Made by a program: the position numbers and the translations under genes
NCBI GenBank assembly: GCA_026120185.1
Contig: JANUWF010001783.1
Location: forward strand, 7,161,001-7,225,000
Direction: 5' to 3'
Source: Voacanga thouarsii
Lineage: Eukaryota; Streptophyta; Magnoliopsida; Gentianales; Apocynaceae
DNA: 64,000 nucleotides
Notes under the pieces: model-generated
Told to the model about the DNA's origin: nothing
Databases searched by the model: none
The model's input: only the letters and a program-made list of their open reading frames with translations
Part shown: piece by piece, positions 46,692 through 58,459 of the stretch
Layout: every line of letters starts with the position of its first letter
Numbering within the stretch: the first letter of the stretch is position 1

Positions 46692-48530
46692 TGAAGGTTT
46701 ACAATGACAAAAATCATCAAACCGAAAGCATACTTACAAAACTAAAAATTTACCTTAGTGATTGAATGATCTTTTCGGCATTGAAAATGATATCTGTAGA
46801 AGGATGCTTGAAGCTATTGGATCACATCTTTATAAACGTCGACTTCGCCTCATTCACGCGAAGCTTTTGAGCTTCTGAAATGGTGCCCTTTCCACTACGG
46901 GTGAAAGTTTAAAGAAGTTGGGTTTGCAATGCTTTTGACTTCTGTGTTTTCTTCTTCATTGACTTAGCTTCTTTGAAGCTATCCCTAGCCTGCCTTTGGT
47001 ATTGATTCCATTTCATTTCATCAAATCCATCGAGAGAGAAACCAATAGCATGACAACAGAAAGCAGCTATGCTTTTTGTTATCTTTCACGCAAAACAACA
47101 CGTGATACATCCCGTGTTATTTTTATTTATTTATTTTATTTATTTAATTAATTAATAATTAATTAATTATTTTTTTAATTTTGTTTCACCTTTGGCCTTA
47201 TTCATTGGGTCAGATAAAATTATTTACTTTTAGGCTTAAACACCCATAAATAATAAATCTCAATTATTTATTTTCTGAACTTCATTAAACAGTCCAATAA
47301 ATAATTAACAAGCTCAAATAGACCAATATAAAATATCAGGCATTTTATCTAGTTTATATCTAGATTAATTTTCTAATTATTCAATCTGGACCTTGAGCCC
47401 TGAATAATTAATTAACCAATTAAGTTAGATAAAATATATACTTCCTCTCTAGGGCCTTTTATTTTATTCTAGTCTAATAATAAATTAGACTACTTAAATA
47501 AAATAAAATAAAACCCATAATTATTAAGACCAATTCCTTAATCCAAATCTGTTAGGACTTAAGGGCTATTCCGGGGACCAAAAGATACATCATCTTGGTT
47601 ATTAAAATGATCAAAATATCCATACTATATAAATAGCTATATTTTATATTTTAAATATTTTCTAATATCACCATAAAGAAATATTGATTCTAAGGATAAT
47701 GCTGCGTTAGCAAAGTCTTTGACCTATAAGTGTAATGACTAAAATATCCCTCTACATATCGTCGTGCATTTAGAGAGGAGGAGTGTACTAACACTTTTCT
47801 AATAGACATCTATCATCCTTAGACCTTTAGTCTAATGATCCACGACTCCTAGAATGTTTCCACTTTCCAAGAAAGCAATCCTAAAGTAAACATCTAAGTT
47901 ATGTTCCCCAGGTCCCTGGATAATTAAATAATTTGAACAGTCACAAGGGGCTATATAGCACAGAAGCCATCTTGTACAAGTCTGTCTTAACTAACTAGTC
48001 ACTTATACTCAACATACAAGTATATCGGCTCAACGAAAGAACCTCAACTACAGTATATCAAAGTATATGCTTTTAGATTTATCAGCCCATTAACTCATAC
48101 TCAAGCGGCAGAGTATTAGTCCACGCTGTAGCAGTAATAGTCTGAGTTTATTCTAAATAGTACTTTTAGAAACCACAATTACAAGTCCTATTCTACGTAT
48201 TTGAAATACGCTCATGCTATGAAGTGAGTGGACTACTCATTGGCTAAAGGTAAGCCATTTTCCATTTGAAATTCATAACACAATAACTTATACATTATGA
48301 GATTCCCATTCTCATCAATCGGTTAAGAATAAATATTTATGTGTTAAGTAACCCGTGATCCATATTTTACTATGAAAGACCACCATTCACATAGATCACT
48401 TATTTAAATACAATGGGTCCTTTCCAAACAAAAATCATACACAAAAAAATGTAAATTTACAAATAAATTTTGAGAATAAATTCGATAATTACATCAGATA
48501 AAATTAGTCTAGAGGGCATATATTCTAACA
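46692..48530 (-). repeat. Copia 3, 3' LTR (complete)
   Basis: 1,839 bp. On the minus strand it starts TGTTAGAATATATGCCC and ends AACCTTCA. It shares blocks with the solo LTRs at 11125-13201 and 26272-28483. A TATATAAATAG-type box lies near 47625. Confidence 0.85.
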
Positions 48531-48547
48531 ATCTCTTACTTGCACTC
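48531..48547 (-). other. Polypurine tract of copia 3
   Basis: On the minus strand GTGCAAGTAAGAGAT directly precedes the LTR start TGTTAG, the standard copia arrangement. Confidence 0.7.
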
Positions 48548-48559
48548 TAAGACTAAGAA

Positions 48560-50110
48560 AGCCCATAGGTGCCTACCCTTATGGTGTCTAAGTGTTACAT
48601 GAAGACCCTTTCAGCCAAAGGCTTAGTGAAGGGATCTGCTAGGTTGCTCTCCGAGGCTATCTATTCCATCACGATTTCTTGTTTCTGAATGAAATCTTGG
48701 ATTAGGTGGTACTTCCTCTAGATTTGCTTCCCTTTCTTGTGGTTCCTGGGTTCTTTGGATTGCGAGACTACTCCAGAGTTATCGTAATACACCACAATCG
48801 GTATGTCCACTTGTGGTACAACTCCAATTTTTGAAAGGAACTTCTAGAGTTAGACTGCTTCTTTGGATGTTTCCAAAGCTGCTACATACTTAACTTCCAT
48901 GGTTAAGTCAGCAATACAAGATTGCTTGATACTACTCCATGAAACAACTCCTCCAGACAAGGTGAAGACATATCCATTAGTAGATTTTCTCTCATCCTTA
49001 TTTGTTTGGAAATTTGAGTTTGTGTGTCCAGTAGGAACCAAGTCGTCAACCCTATAAGACCAGCATATAATCTTTCGTACTAATGAGGTACTTGATAATA
49101 TGCTTTACAGCTTGCCAATGAATTTCCCAAGGGTTTAACTGATATCTGCTAACTAAGCCTATGGCAAAGCAGATATCTGGCCTAATATACAACATGACAT
49201 ATATGAGACTTCCTACAGCCGAAGCATAGGGAATTCTACTCATTCTGTCTTTTTTCTCTCGAGACTTAAGACAGTCATTAGAATAAAAAGACAACCAATG
49301 TTTGCAAGGGATTAGAGCTCCCTTGCATGTGTCCATGCTAAACTTGGCCAGCATCTTATCAATGTATGTCGTTTGGGATAATCTTAACATTCTCTACTTC
49401 CTATTTCTAAGAAACTTAACCCCGAGAATGTAACTGGCTTCTCCCAAATCCTTCATACTAAATTGACTAGACAGCCAAACTTTAGTAGATGACAACGTCT
49501 CTATATCATTTTCAATGAGTAGAATGTCATTCACATATTGGATAAGAAAAACTATATTTATGCCTTCTAATTTCCTGTACACTCATGGTTCATCTCGTTT
49601 TGAATGAAACCATAAGACTTTATAGTTTCGTTAAAACGAATGTTTCATGTTCTAGATATTTACTTAAGTCCATAAATGGACTTCTTAAACTTGCAAACCA
49701 TATGTTCCTGGCATTTAGCAATAAAACCTTTCGGTTGGGACATATAGATGTCTTTGTTAAGATGGCCATTAAAAAATGCCGTCTTGACATTCATTTGCCA
49801 TATCTCATAGTCAAAATGACATGCAATGGCAAGGAAGATATGGATGGACTTAAGCATGGCTATCGGGGAAAAGGTTTCATCATAATCGATTTCTTCTTTT
49901 TGAGTATACCCTTTCGCCACAAGCCTAGCTTTGAAGGGTTCCACCTTCCCATCTGCTCCCCTCTTCCTCTTGTATAGCCACCTACATTTAATGGGTTTTA
50001 TTCCTTCAGGAGAAGCTACAAGATCCCAAACCTGATTAAAGTACACAGATTCTATTTCGGTTTTCATTGCTTCATGCCATAGATTTGCATCGGCATCAGC
50101 AATAGCCTCC
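48560..50110 (-). pseudogene. Copia 3 reverse transcriptase and RNase H
   Basis: RT from about 50067: [67 protein letters not shown], stops, then YVNDILLIEND. The catalytic YVDD is YVND here, losing one metal-binding aspartate. Next SMKDLGEASYILGV, IPYASAVGSLIYVML, and RNase H with STNGYVFTLSGG, the degraded TMEVKYVA (usually TEAEYVA) and DPFTKPL. Several stops and frameshifts. Confidence 0.85.
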
Positions 50111-50114
50111 TCGT

Positions 50115-51829
50115 ATCTAGTGGGATCTTATTCCTGAAGAAACCAGCTCGAAAGCCTCTCCTGTCCATCTTTCTGGAACTCTAGATACCCTCCCACTAAG
50201 ACGAAGCTCCATTTGTATAGGCTCTTGAGGCTGTGCTTCTTCTTGTTCCATAATTGGGTCTGTAGAAGTTAATTCTGAAGATAACTTCTCTTCAAGTTCC
50301 AACCTTGTTGAACCTTTAGTGTAAGTACGTTGATCATCCTCCAAATATATAGCATTCGTACTTACTAGTACTTTTTGCTCATTCGGATAATAAAAGTAAC
50401 CTCATTTTGTCCCTTTTGGATACCTAATAAAGTAGTATAATTCTGATATTGGTTCTAGCTTATCTTCCTTGATTAGTATATAAGTTAGACAGCCCCATAT
50501 CTTGAGATGATTTAGACTTAGCTTACGCCCAGTCGACATCTCATAAGGTGTCCTAGGTACTAACTTGAAAGGTATCAAGTTCATAATGTATGCCGCTGTT
50601 TCCAAGGCATATTCCCAAAAAAAGACCGGAAGAGTAGCATGGGACATCATTCTTTGGACCATTTCTATTAATGTCATATTCCTTCCCTCAGCTACTCCAT
50701 TCTGCTAGGGTATATCCAGCGTAGAGAGTTGGGATACTATCCCATAATGTATTATGTAATCTTTGAACTCACCGAGGAGGTACTCTCCATCACGATTCGA
50801 TCATAAGGTTTTGATCCATTTATCTGTTCAACACTCCACTTCAGCCTTAAACTCTTTAAACTTGTTAAAAAAGTCAGACTTACGCCTCATCATGTAGACA
50901 TAACCAAACCTTGTACAATTATCCGTGAAAGTGATGAAGTACTCAAAATCCCCTCTAGCTTATGTAGATAAAAGACCACACATATCAGTATGAATAAAGA
51001 CTAATATTTCTTTCACTCTATCAGTCTTTCGGGTGAATGACCTTTTGGTCATTTTTCCTATAAGACAAGATTTACACTAAGGCCAACTTTCCAATCTTAA
51101 TTAGCTCAAGGGTCCATGATGGATTAACCTCTAAATCTTGGTTGAGTTAATTTGACCTAACTTTAGATGCTAAATATATGAGTCATTGACAATGGTCTTT
51201 CTCTTCTTATTTAAAAGTTCAGATTGAACGTTATTTTTTTAATTATTTGTAAGATTTAAAAAGAATCAGTTTCCATACATGTGCCCTATACATAAAACTT
51301 TTCCATTTCTACTGATAGTAATACCAGAATGGAAAGAAACAAAATATTCATGATTTATTAGCTTTGCAATTGAAATCAAATTTTGTCTAAAATCGGATAC
51401 ATATAAAATATCATTTAATATAACTATTTTATTACAATTAAAAAGAAGATTCAACTTTCTCACTGCAAGGGCCCATACTCGAACTCCATTTTCTACTCGT
51501 AGTCTATGCTTGCCATTCTGGAGTCTTCTTATCTTCTTAAACCCCTGCAAGGAGTTACAGATATGCTCAGTGGCACCAGAATCAACAATCCACGCGGAAG
51601 TTGATCCAACCATTGAAATTGACTCTAGATAGAGAATAATACCTGTAGGGTTTTTCTTAGCCTGAAGTTCTAGACACTCTTTTTTCCAGTGTCCCTTCTG
51701 CCAGCACTTGAAGTAGTTGTCTTTGGGCTTGTTGGGCTGGTTATTGGGCTGGGCCGGTGCGTTGCCCTTCTTCTTTTTTAACTTCCTGGGCTTGGGCCCA
51801 ATTCTGAAAGAAAAAGTTCTAGCAATCAT
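50115..51829 (-). pseudogene. Copia 3 gag end, protease and integrase
   Basis: From 51829: a basic linker, then a zinc knuckle YFKCWQKGHWKKEC in which the first cysteine is Tyr. The protease follows with an intact VDSGATEHIC active site and later LRQNLIS-type text. The GAG-pre-integrase and integrase regions (51260-50680) show GPLS, CKSCLIGKM, IHTDMCG, ITFTDNCTRFGYVYM, GEYLLGEF and QNGVAEGRN, with several stops. Then MTLIEMVQRMMSHATLP, AAYIMNLIP and a basic-acidic linker (RLSGRVSRVPERW) before RT. Confidence 0.82.
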
Positions 51830-52446
51830 AGCCTTGGACTATGACTTCATAACTTTCTCTGCCACTTGGAGCTCTTTCATTAACTCAGTCAAATTCATGT
51901 TTAACTTGTTCATATTATAATTTAACTTGAACTGAGTAAAAGAGCCTGGAAGAGATTCGAGAACCATGTTCATGTAGCTCTCAGGATCAATTACAGCCCC
52001 TAAGACTTCTGCTTCCTCGAAAGCGGCAATCATCTTGAGCATATGCTCTCTGACTGATGCTCCCTCACCATCTTATTGTTGATGATTGTCCTAAGAGCCT
52101 CCTGCCTTGCGAGCCGGCTCTTATCTGCGAACATTGTGACTAGTGATTGGCTAATACCGTACGCAGTGGCCATGTGCTTGTATTTAGACTGCAGCACATT
52201 AGATATGGAGGCTAACATGTAGCATCGAGCCATCTCGTTGGCCTTCTTCTATGCTTTCTCAATCTCTTGCTTCTCAACACTGGAACCTTCCCGATAACAG
52301 GCAGGTGTCAAAGAGAACATACTTATACTCTTCAGCAGTGAGTATTATGTCCAAGTTCCTTTTCCAGTCCATATAATTTGGACCTGTTAGCTTATTCTCA
52401 TGGAGAATAACAGTTAAATGACTAAACAAACCTCCGCTAACAATTT
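51830..52446 (-). pseudogene. Copia 3 gag N-terminal part
   Basis: Starts at a splice-acceptor-like TTTTTCAG (52447-52454 on the minus strand), then GGLFSHLTVILHENKLTGPNYMDWKRNLDIIL and EEYKYVL. After frameshifts and stops comes HMLKMIAAFEEAEVLGAVID, SLPGSFTQFKLNYNMNK and the LTELMKELQVAE coiled part. This matches the capsid gag of copia elements. The missing start codon upstream of the acceptor suggests that the leader holds an intron. Confidence 0.75.
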
Positions 52447-54160
52447 CTGAAAAATAAAAAATAAAAGAAAATTTAGTTCGTGAAAAACAAAATAATTTGT
52501 GACTTCATCCTTATATTAAATTCGATAATAGTTAATTCTATCACTATCTTTAATATGATTAATTTGGCTCTTAGAAAAACTGACATAACTTCTTGGGAAG
52601 ATTAACAGTTTCTTAAGTTAAGTATATTAACCACCACAAATTAATTTATCTTCTAGGTAATGATCTAGAAGATAACTCTATCTTGGAATGACTGTTTCTT
52701 CTTATTTTTTATGGACATTCCTCGAACTATAATCTCTAACATGGACTGGCCGATCATAGCACGTGTCTTGGGTTATTAATTACATCAATCCATTAGTTTT
52801 AGATCCTTGTGGTATCCCTATCCTATACGGGTTCATTTCTAGGATGACGCGAGAGGACCCACGATCTCTAATGAGGATCATGATGGAAGTCGTGAGGCCG
52901 CTAGAACTCCTCTCCCACTTAGTATTTTAAAATAAGGGTTTTCTTGGAAAATATTTTTTGAAAATTTCAATTAAGTTTTCTTTTAACTCAAAAATAAAAT
53001 ATCTAAACTCATAAAAAATTTTATGTCAAGGTTTATACCATTTGAGAATTTTTTCCATAGATTAATTTTATTTAAGTTAATAAACTTAATAATTTCAAAA
53101 TTTTTCAATAAAACTTTCGAGAGATTTTGATCTCAAGTTTAATTTGACAAAAATAATTTTTCTTATTAAAATTCAATTAAAATGGTTTTCTATTTTAATT
53201 CACATAAATATCTAAATCCAAAATATTTTCTATGTCAAGGATAAAATTCTTTGAGAAAATAACCAAGAATTAATTTTTGTTCGAATTAAAATTAACCATT
53301 TAATTTAAGAAAAATATTTTTCTTTGTCAAAAATTCCCAAAGACTTTAGTCTTTGAGAAAATGCACACATAGGGTACAAAAAGAAATGAGCATGTTAGAA
53401 AACTATAAACGTTTTCATGCTTTCTATTCTTTTAATCTAAGTGTCTAAATAATAGAATTAAATATATTAATTAATTAATGGTCTTGTTTAATTCTAAATT
53501 TCCTTTACTATTATTTTTCATACAAAATATTTAAAGAATATTAACTATTGCAATAAAAATAACTTCACCTCGTAACAATTTTTTTTATTTTTTATTTCTA
53601 GTCTAGTGCACCCACCACACTAGATCATGGCCCATGGAAAAACCTATGGGCCGAGATCTAGGTGGGTGCCCGTGACCCGGCCCGCACCCCACCTACTATT
53701 GCGGTCAAAATCGCTGACCGCTGCTATCTTCAATTTGTGCAAAACGCAAATTGAAGATTTGCCTCCTCGCACGTAAGGAAGTTTTCCTCGTTGGGATTGG
53801 CGACTGAAGCCGTGACTTGGTGGCTCCTCTCACAGATTTTGGCTCGGCTCGGCATGATGGCTTGGCTTCATGGCTCGACCCTTCTTCTCCAATTTTCTCT
53901 GCAGATGACTCTAGCCGCAATTTTTTCCACCGATTTTGATCAAAACTCATCCAAACAACCGCTTTTGCCCTTAAAAACATTGGGTTTACACAATATCTAT
54001 GAAAGCAATCAAAATATAGTGTTCATATACTTCCACTCGTGAAACTTATAGTGAAACTACCCATACCAGAAAACATGAAGGATCATAGATTTCATCCAAA
54101 ATAAATATTTTCTTATTTTAGTTAAGTATAGCATGCTTCCTACATTTACCAAACCATGGC
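52447..54160 (-). promoter_or_regulatory. Copia 3 leader with hairpin cluster
   Basis: About 1.7 kb between the primer-binding site and gag, unusually long. Most is AT-rich, but 53600-53900 is GC-rich and holds three consecutive perfect-stem hairpins: 53608-53669 (arms GCACCCAC/GTGGGTGC, CTAGATC/GATCTAG, GGCCCAT/ATGGGCC), 53701-53721 (GCGGTCA/TGACCGC) and 53726-53758 (ATCTTCAATTTG/CAAATTGAAGAT). In retroelements such leader structures often serve RNA dimerisation or packaging; that role here is inference. Confidence 0.6.
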
Positions 54161-54170
54161 TCTGATACCA
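54161..54170 (-). other. Primer-binding site of copia 3
   Basis: On the minus strand TGGTATCAGA, continuing GCCATGG to lower coordinates (54154-54170), two bases inside the 5' LTR. It is the canonical copia site matching initiator tRNA-Met, unmutated. Confidence 0.85.
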
Positions 54171-54172
54171 TT

Positions 54173-55556
54173 TAAAGGTTTAAAATGCCAAAAGTCATCA
54201 AACTGAAAGCATATTTACAAAATGAAAAATTTACCTTTGTGATTGAATGACTTTTTCGGCACTAAAGAAGATGTCTGTACAAGGATGCTTGAAGCTATTG
54301 GATCACGTCCTTGTAAATGTCAACTTCACCTTATTTACGCAAAGCTTTTGAGCTTTTGAAATGGTGCCCTTTCCACTACGGGTGAAAGTTTAAAGAAGTT
54401 GGGTTTGCAATGCTTTTAGCTTCTGTGTTTTCTTCTTCATTGACTTAGCTTCTTTGAAGCTATCCCCAGCCTGCCTTTGGTCTTGATTCCATTTCATTTC
54501 ATCAAATCCCCCGAGAGAGAAACCAATAGCATGAAAACATAAAGCAGCCATACTTTTTGTTATCCTTCATGAAAAATAATATAGAATCCATCCCGTGTTG
54601 TTTTTATTTTTATTTTATTTAATTAATTAATTTAATAATTAATTAATTATTAATTATTTATTTTTAATTTTGTTTTATCCTTGGTCTTATTCATTAGGCC
54701 AGATAAAATTATTTACTCTTTGGCTTAAATACTTATAAATAATAAATCTCAATTATTTATTTTCTGGTAAATAGCCCAATAAATAATTAATAAACCCAAA
54801 TAGACCAATATAAAATATCATACATTTTATCTAGTTTATATCTAGATTAATTTTTTAATTATTCAATCTTGGCCTTGGGCCCTGAATAATTGATTAACTA
54901 ATTAAGTTAGATAAAATATATATTCTCTCTCTCGGGTCTTTTATTTTATTCTAGTCCAATAATAACTTAAACTACTTAAATATAATAAAATAAAACTCAT
55001 AATTATCAAAATAAATTCTTTAATCCAAATCTGTCAGGACTTGAGGGCTATTCCGGGGACCAAAAGACATATCGCCTTGGCTACTAAATTAACCAAAATA
55101 CCATTGCTATATAAATAGCTATATTTTGCATTTTAAATATTTTTTAATATCACCATAAGGAACTATTGGCCCCAAGAATAATTATGCGTTAGCAAAGTCT
55201 TCGACCTACGGGTGTAATGACTAAAATACCCCTATATGCATCGTCGTGCATTTAGAGAGGAGGAGTGTACTAACACATTTCTAATAGACATCTACTATCT
55301 TTAGACCTATAGTCCAATTATCTATGACTCCTATAATGTTTCCACTTTCCAAGGGAGCTATCCTAAAGTAAACATCCAAATCATGTTCCCCAGGGCCATG
55401 GATAATTAAATCATTTGAACAGTCACAAAGGGCGATGGGCAATATAGCGTAGAAGCTATATTGTATAAATTTATCTTAACTAACTAGTCACATATACCCA
55501 ATATACAAGTACATCGGCTCTACGAAAGAACCTCAATTACAGTATATCAAAGTATA
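54173..55556 (-). repeat. Copia 3, 5' LTR, truncated
   Basis: Matches 46692-48060 throughout. The first 475 bp of the LTR (upstream half of U3) are missing; the sequence changes at 55556-55560 to CACTA-type repeats. Its end is TAAAGG (from TGAAGG) on the plus strand. Confidence 0.85.
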
Positions 55557-56015
55557 CTGATGGACGAAGGAAAAACCTTCGATGATCTATTGCTAATTAT
55601 CGAGATATCACCGAAGGGTAAAATTTTTAAAATTTTGATAATTAAATATCCTTCAGCAATCCCTTGCAAACTTATAAAGGATTACCCAAGAAAAATGAAA
55701 AAGTCAGCCCTCACATTTCATTTTTTGTCGCTAATCCATCGATAATTATCGACAGATTTCCTAGGGACGATAGATCACGGAACTTTATCTAATTATATAG
55801 TCGTGGAAAATCCCTTGGAAATTTACCAGGGATTATCAATGGATACTCCCTTGGAATTTTATCCATTGCTATTCCCTTGGTAGATTTGAACATCCTAATT
55901 AGTTGATTTGGTTGTTTTTCCTCTCGGTAATCTGTCGTAATCTATGAAGGATTATCTATCCATCGGTATTAGCGAGGAGTTTTTAGCGACGGACATATCC
56001 ATCACTGACACTCAA
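55557..56015. mobile_element. CACTA subterminal-repeat DNA
   Basis: Dense short repeats of the kind ATCCATCGATAATTATCG, ATTTACCAGGGATTATC and TTAGCGACGGAC in both orientations, resembling 30482-31100. Probably the subterminal zone of a CACTA that deleted or replaced the start of the copia 5' LTR. Confidence 0.5.
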
Positions 56016-56137
56016 TACTACAAGAAAAAAGGACATCAGCGACGGACATTAGCCATCGCTGATCCCTTAGTGAATTTGGCCACCAAGAGATCGATAATGG
56101 ATATTGTCCATTGCTGATGTCCTTTTTTCTTGTAGTG
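56016..56137. mobile_element. Miniature CACTA-type foldback
   Basis: A 122-bp near-palindrome. The left arm ACTACAAGAAAAAAGG continues with ACATCAGCGACGG; the right arm in reverse complement is CACTACAAGAAAAAAGG with ACATCAGCAATGG. Arms match over about 45 bp. The left terminal C is T. No 3-bp duplication is visible. Confidence 0.6.
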
Positions 56138-56429
56138 CTTATCGAAGGTTAGAGGGAAACCCCAATTGGTCAGTCCCATTCTTAGATTGACCCTCAGATC
56201 TAGGAGTAGATGAGGTAGCGCTGGAGCACACAGGAGTTTTATTAGATCTCCTCCACTACTCAGAGGAATATGGGTCAGGCCACCTGCACTCATATTGGAG
56301 GCTCAGTCTCGTTCACTATCCATGAGTATCTTATGGTAATTTTCTTCAAGTATTCGCATGTTTTGTAATTTTACTTTGTGTAAATTATTTTTAGTCAATA
56401 TTCTGATAAGTTATTATTATACTTGCAGT

Positions 56430-57220
56430 AGAAGAAGATGGGTACTGATTTTAGTCATATTGAGTGGTATAGGAGGCTACATACTTTTCAAAGTGGGGAT
56501 AGACATGGGCATTACATCAGTGAGCATTCTCCCAAGACATTGGTAAAGAGTTAAAAATTGTGAATTATAAAATGCTTTACATTTAGTTACATTTCACTTA
56601 AAAAATATTGACTTTGCAATTAATTTTAGGACGATGTGATGGCTGCCAAGGAATATCTTACTCAGGCTTCTTCCACTGGGTCTGTGAGCATCACCTTTTC
56701 TACTATCCAAGATAAGCAGGCTCCATTTATTGAGGCCGCTGGCAACTTCAATAGAGGTTGTGTTTTTGGACTTAGCTTGGAGGTAGCCTAAGCTAGGCAG
56801 CAGCTCCACAGGAGTTCCTTGTGATCCACAAAGACCTCTGCACTTGCTGATATAGAGCGAATAGTCAAGAGGAGGGTAGAGAAGAGGGTGCACGTGGTGA
56901 GAGAGGAGCTCAAGAAGGATTTTGATCAGAGCGTGGATCATTTTTAGAGTTGGATGACATTGATGTCGAAGAGGTTCGGATTTTCCATATCACTGTTACC
57001 GCCAACTCGGGCAAGTCGATATGGAGGACGGTTGGATGACACTGATGTCGGAGAGGTTTAAATTTCCCATACCACTGTTACCTCCAACTCGTGCAGTCGA
57101 TATGGAGGACAATACTGGTGGTAGCTTTATTCCCCCTCCGAATCCTTATCTTTCGACCCATTCACGTCCTCGATCTTTGCTATCACCTCTTTTAACTGGC
57201 GCCACTGCTCCCGTAGCTTA
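56430..57220 (+). pseudogene. CACTA ORF2 (TNPA-like), C-terminal part
   Basis: Exon 56430-56541 (GTDFSHIEWYRRLHTFQSG, GHYISEHSPKTL) ends at a GTAAAG donor. A further exon starts near 56631 after TTTTAG with MAAKEYLTQASSTGSVS and IEAAGNFNRGCVFGLS, resembling the conserved end of plant En/Spm ORF2 proteins. A stop follows, then a basic coiled stretch, a local duplication (MTLMSxRFxFxI twice, near 56955 and 57035) and a Pro/Ser-rich tail. It is the likely continuation of the gene split by copia 3. Confidence 0.5.
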
Positions 57221-57224
57221 GTGA

Positions 57225-58133
57225 TTGTATTATAGATTTTATTATTTATCTCCAATATATAATAGATATTTCGTTTGACATCATTATTTTACATTCACAT
57301 TACATTTATCCTGTATATTTATTTTATATTATTGAGATGATTATATTAGTTTACGCGTTTTTCTAAATTCATGTTTTGTGTGTTGTATATTGTTTCAATA
57401 TGTAATACAGTATAGGGGTTTCAAAATAATTATAATATAGGATTCATCAGGTTAAAAAATAAAGCTACAGATTAGCTGTGGGGACCATTGCTAATCCGTA
57501 GGTTATTCTGTCAGATTATTTTTAGCTATGGTTATTCTGTTTAGCAACGGCAAAGGTTATTCCATCACTAATCTATTGCTAATTTAGTTATGGATTTGCA
57601 ACGTAATGAATTTTTTGTACCTAAAAATAAGCCATCGCTAATCCCTTACTAATTTAACTATGAATTTACGATGGAGAAAATTATTCCCAAAATTAAAAAA
57701 GCAAAATGAATAGCCGTCGCTAATCTCTTGCTAATATAGCTATGAGTTTTCGACGGTTGTTATATTATATGCATAAAATTAATTTAGACGGCCATTGCTA
57801 ATTCGTCACAAATATGGCTAGGGTCTCTATGCCATCGCTAATTCCTCACTAAATTTGCTACGGTTTAGCTATGGGTTGAATTAATTTCTTAAAATTTTAT
57901 ATGTAGAAAATAATATAGCTTTTGCTATTCCCTCACTAAACTGAAGCAAAATTAACCACTACAAGTTTGTTGACTGGATTATTAACCCTTGCTATTAGCA
58001 ACGATTGAAGTCGGCCGTTGCAAAATTTTCATTTAGCCACTAAGTTTTGAACTATGGCATTTTCCGTTGCTATTTACCAGTAGCAATAGTTTAGCGACGG
58101 CACTTGCTCTTGCTAATGCCACGATTTCTAGTG
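57225..58133 (+). mobile_element. CACTA terminus, right end
   Basis: Many short repeats (GCCATCGCTAATxCCT, TTAGCTATGG, TTAGCGACGG) lead to GCCACGATTTCTAGTG, whose reverse complement CACTAGAAATCGTGGC is a CACTA-type end. The gene order TNP2, ORF2, subterminal repeats and end is the order of an autonomous CACTA element, so this is probably the right end of the large relic. I cannot identify its left partner. Confidence 0.6.
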
Positions 58134-58459
58134 GTGTCAAAAATCTACATTTTGATTCTAAACTGAATAATGACCACGGTATGACTCCGATTTGGAACTA
58201 AATTATGGATGAAATTATGTGAATTGAATCAAATAAAAAAACCCAAAACCTATCACTGGAGTGTTTTAACCAACCCAACTGTTGACTTGTCAAATGCAAT
58301 ATTAGGTAATTGACCCTTATCAAAATTCAATAGGATGACAATTGAGTTGTGACACCTCACAGTATTTCCAATGATTAAATTATTATACACACATTAATAA
58401 TTATTGTTATAATTCCTAATTTATTTATTTTATGGGAATTTTATATGTTAATTTTTTAT
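58134..58459. other. Spacer, nothing recognised
   Basis: AT-rich, no gene or repeat structure seen. Confidence 0.5.

Larger units (their letters stand above)
46692..55556 (-). mobile_element. Copia LTR retrotransposon 3 (minus strand)
   Basis: Contains, read on the minus strand, a 5' LTR truncated at its start (55556-54173), primer-binding site, a 1.7-kb leader, gag, protease, integrase, RT, RNase H, polypurine tract and a complete 3' LTR (48530-46692). Many stops and frameshifts are present. Because the first 475 bp or so of the 5' LTR are missing, no target duplication can be shown. It splits a CACTA ORF2. Confidence 0.88.

Noticed and set aside
53705..53980. 91-codon basic frame in the copia 3 leader
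   Set aside because: It coincides with the GC-rich hairpin region and has no homology; GC-rich DNA gives long frames by chance.
30482..56137. A single CACTA element from 30482 to 56137
   Set aside because: The ends share only about 13 bp (CACTACAAGAAAA) and then diverge, and the right end sits in its own foldback.
56036..56293. 85-codon minus-strand frame
   Set aside because: It runs through the CACTA foldback and a non-coding join; no domain.
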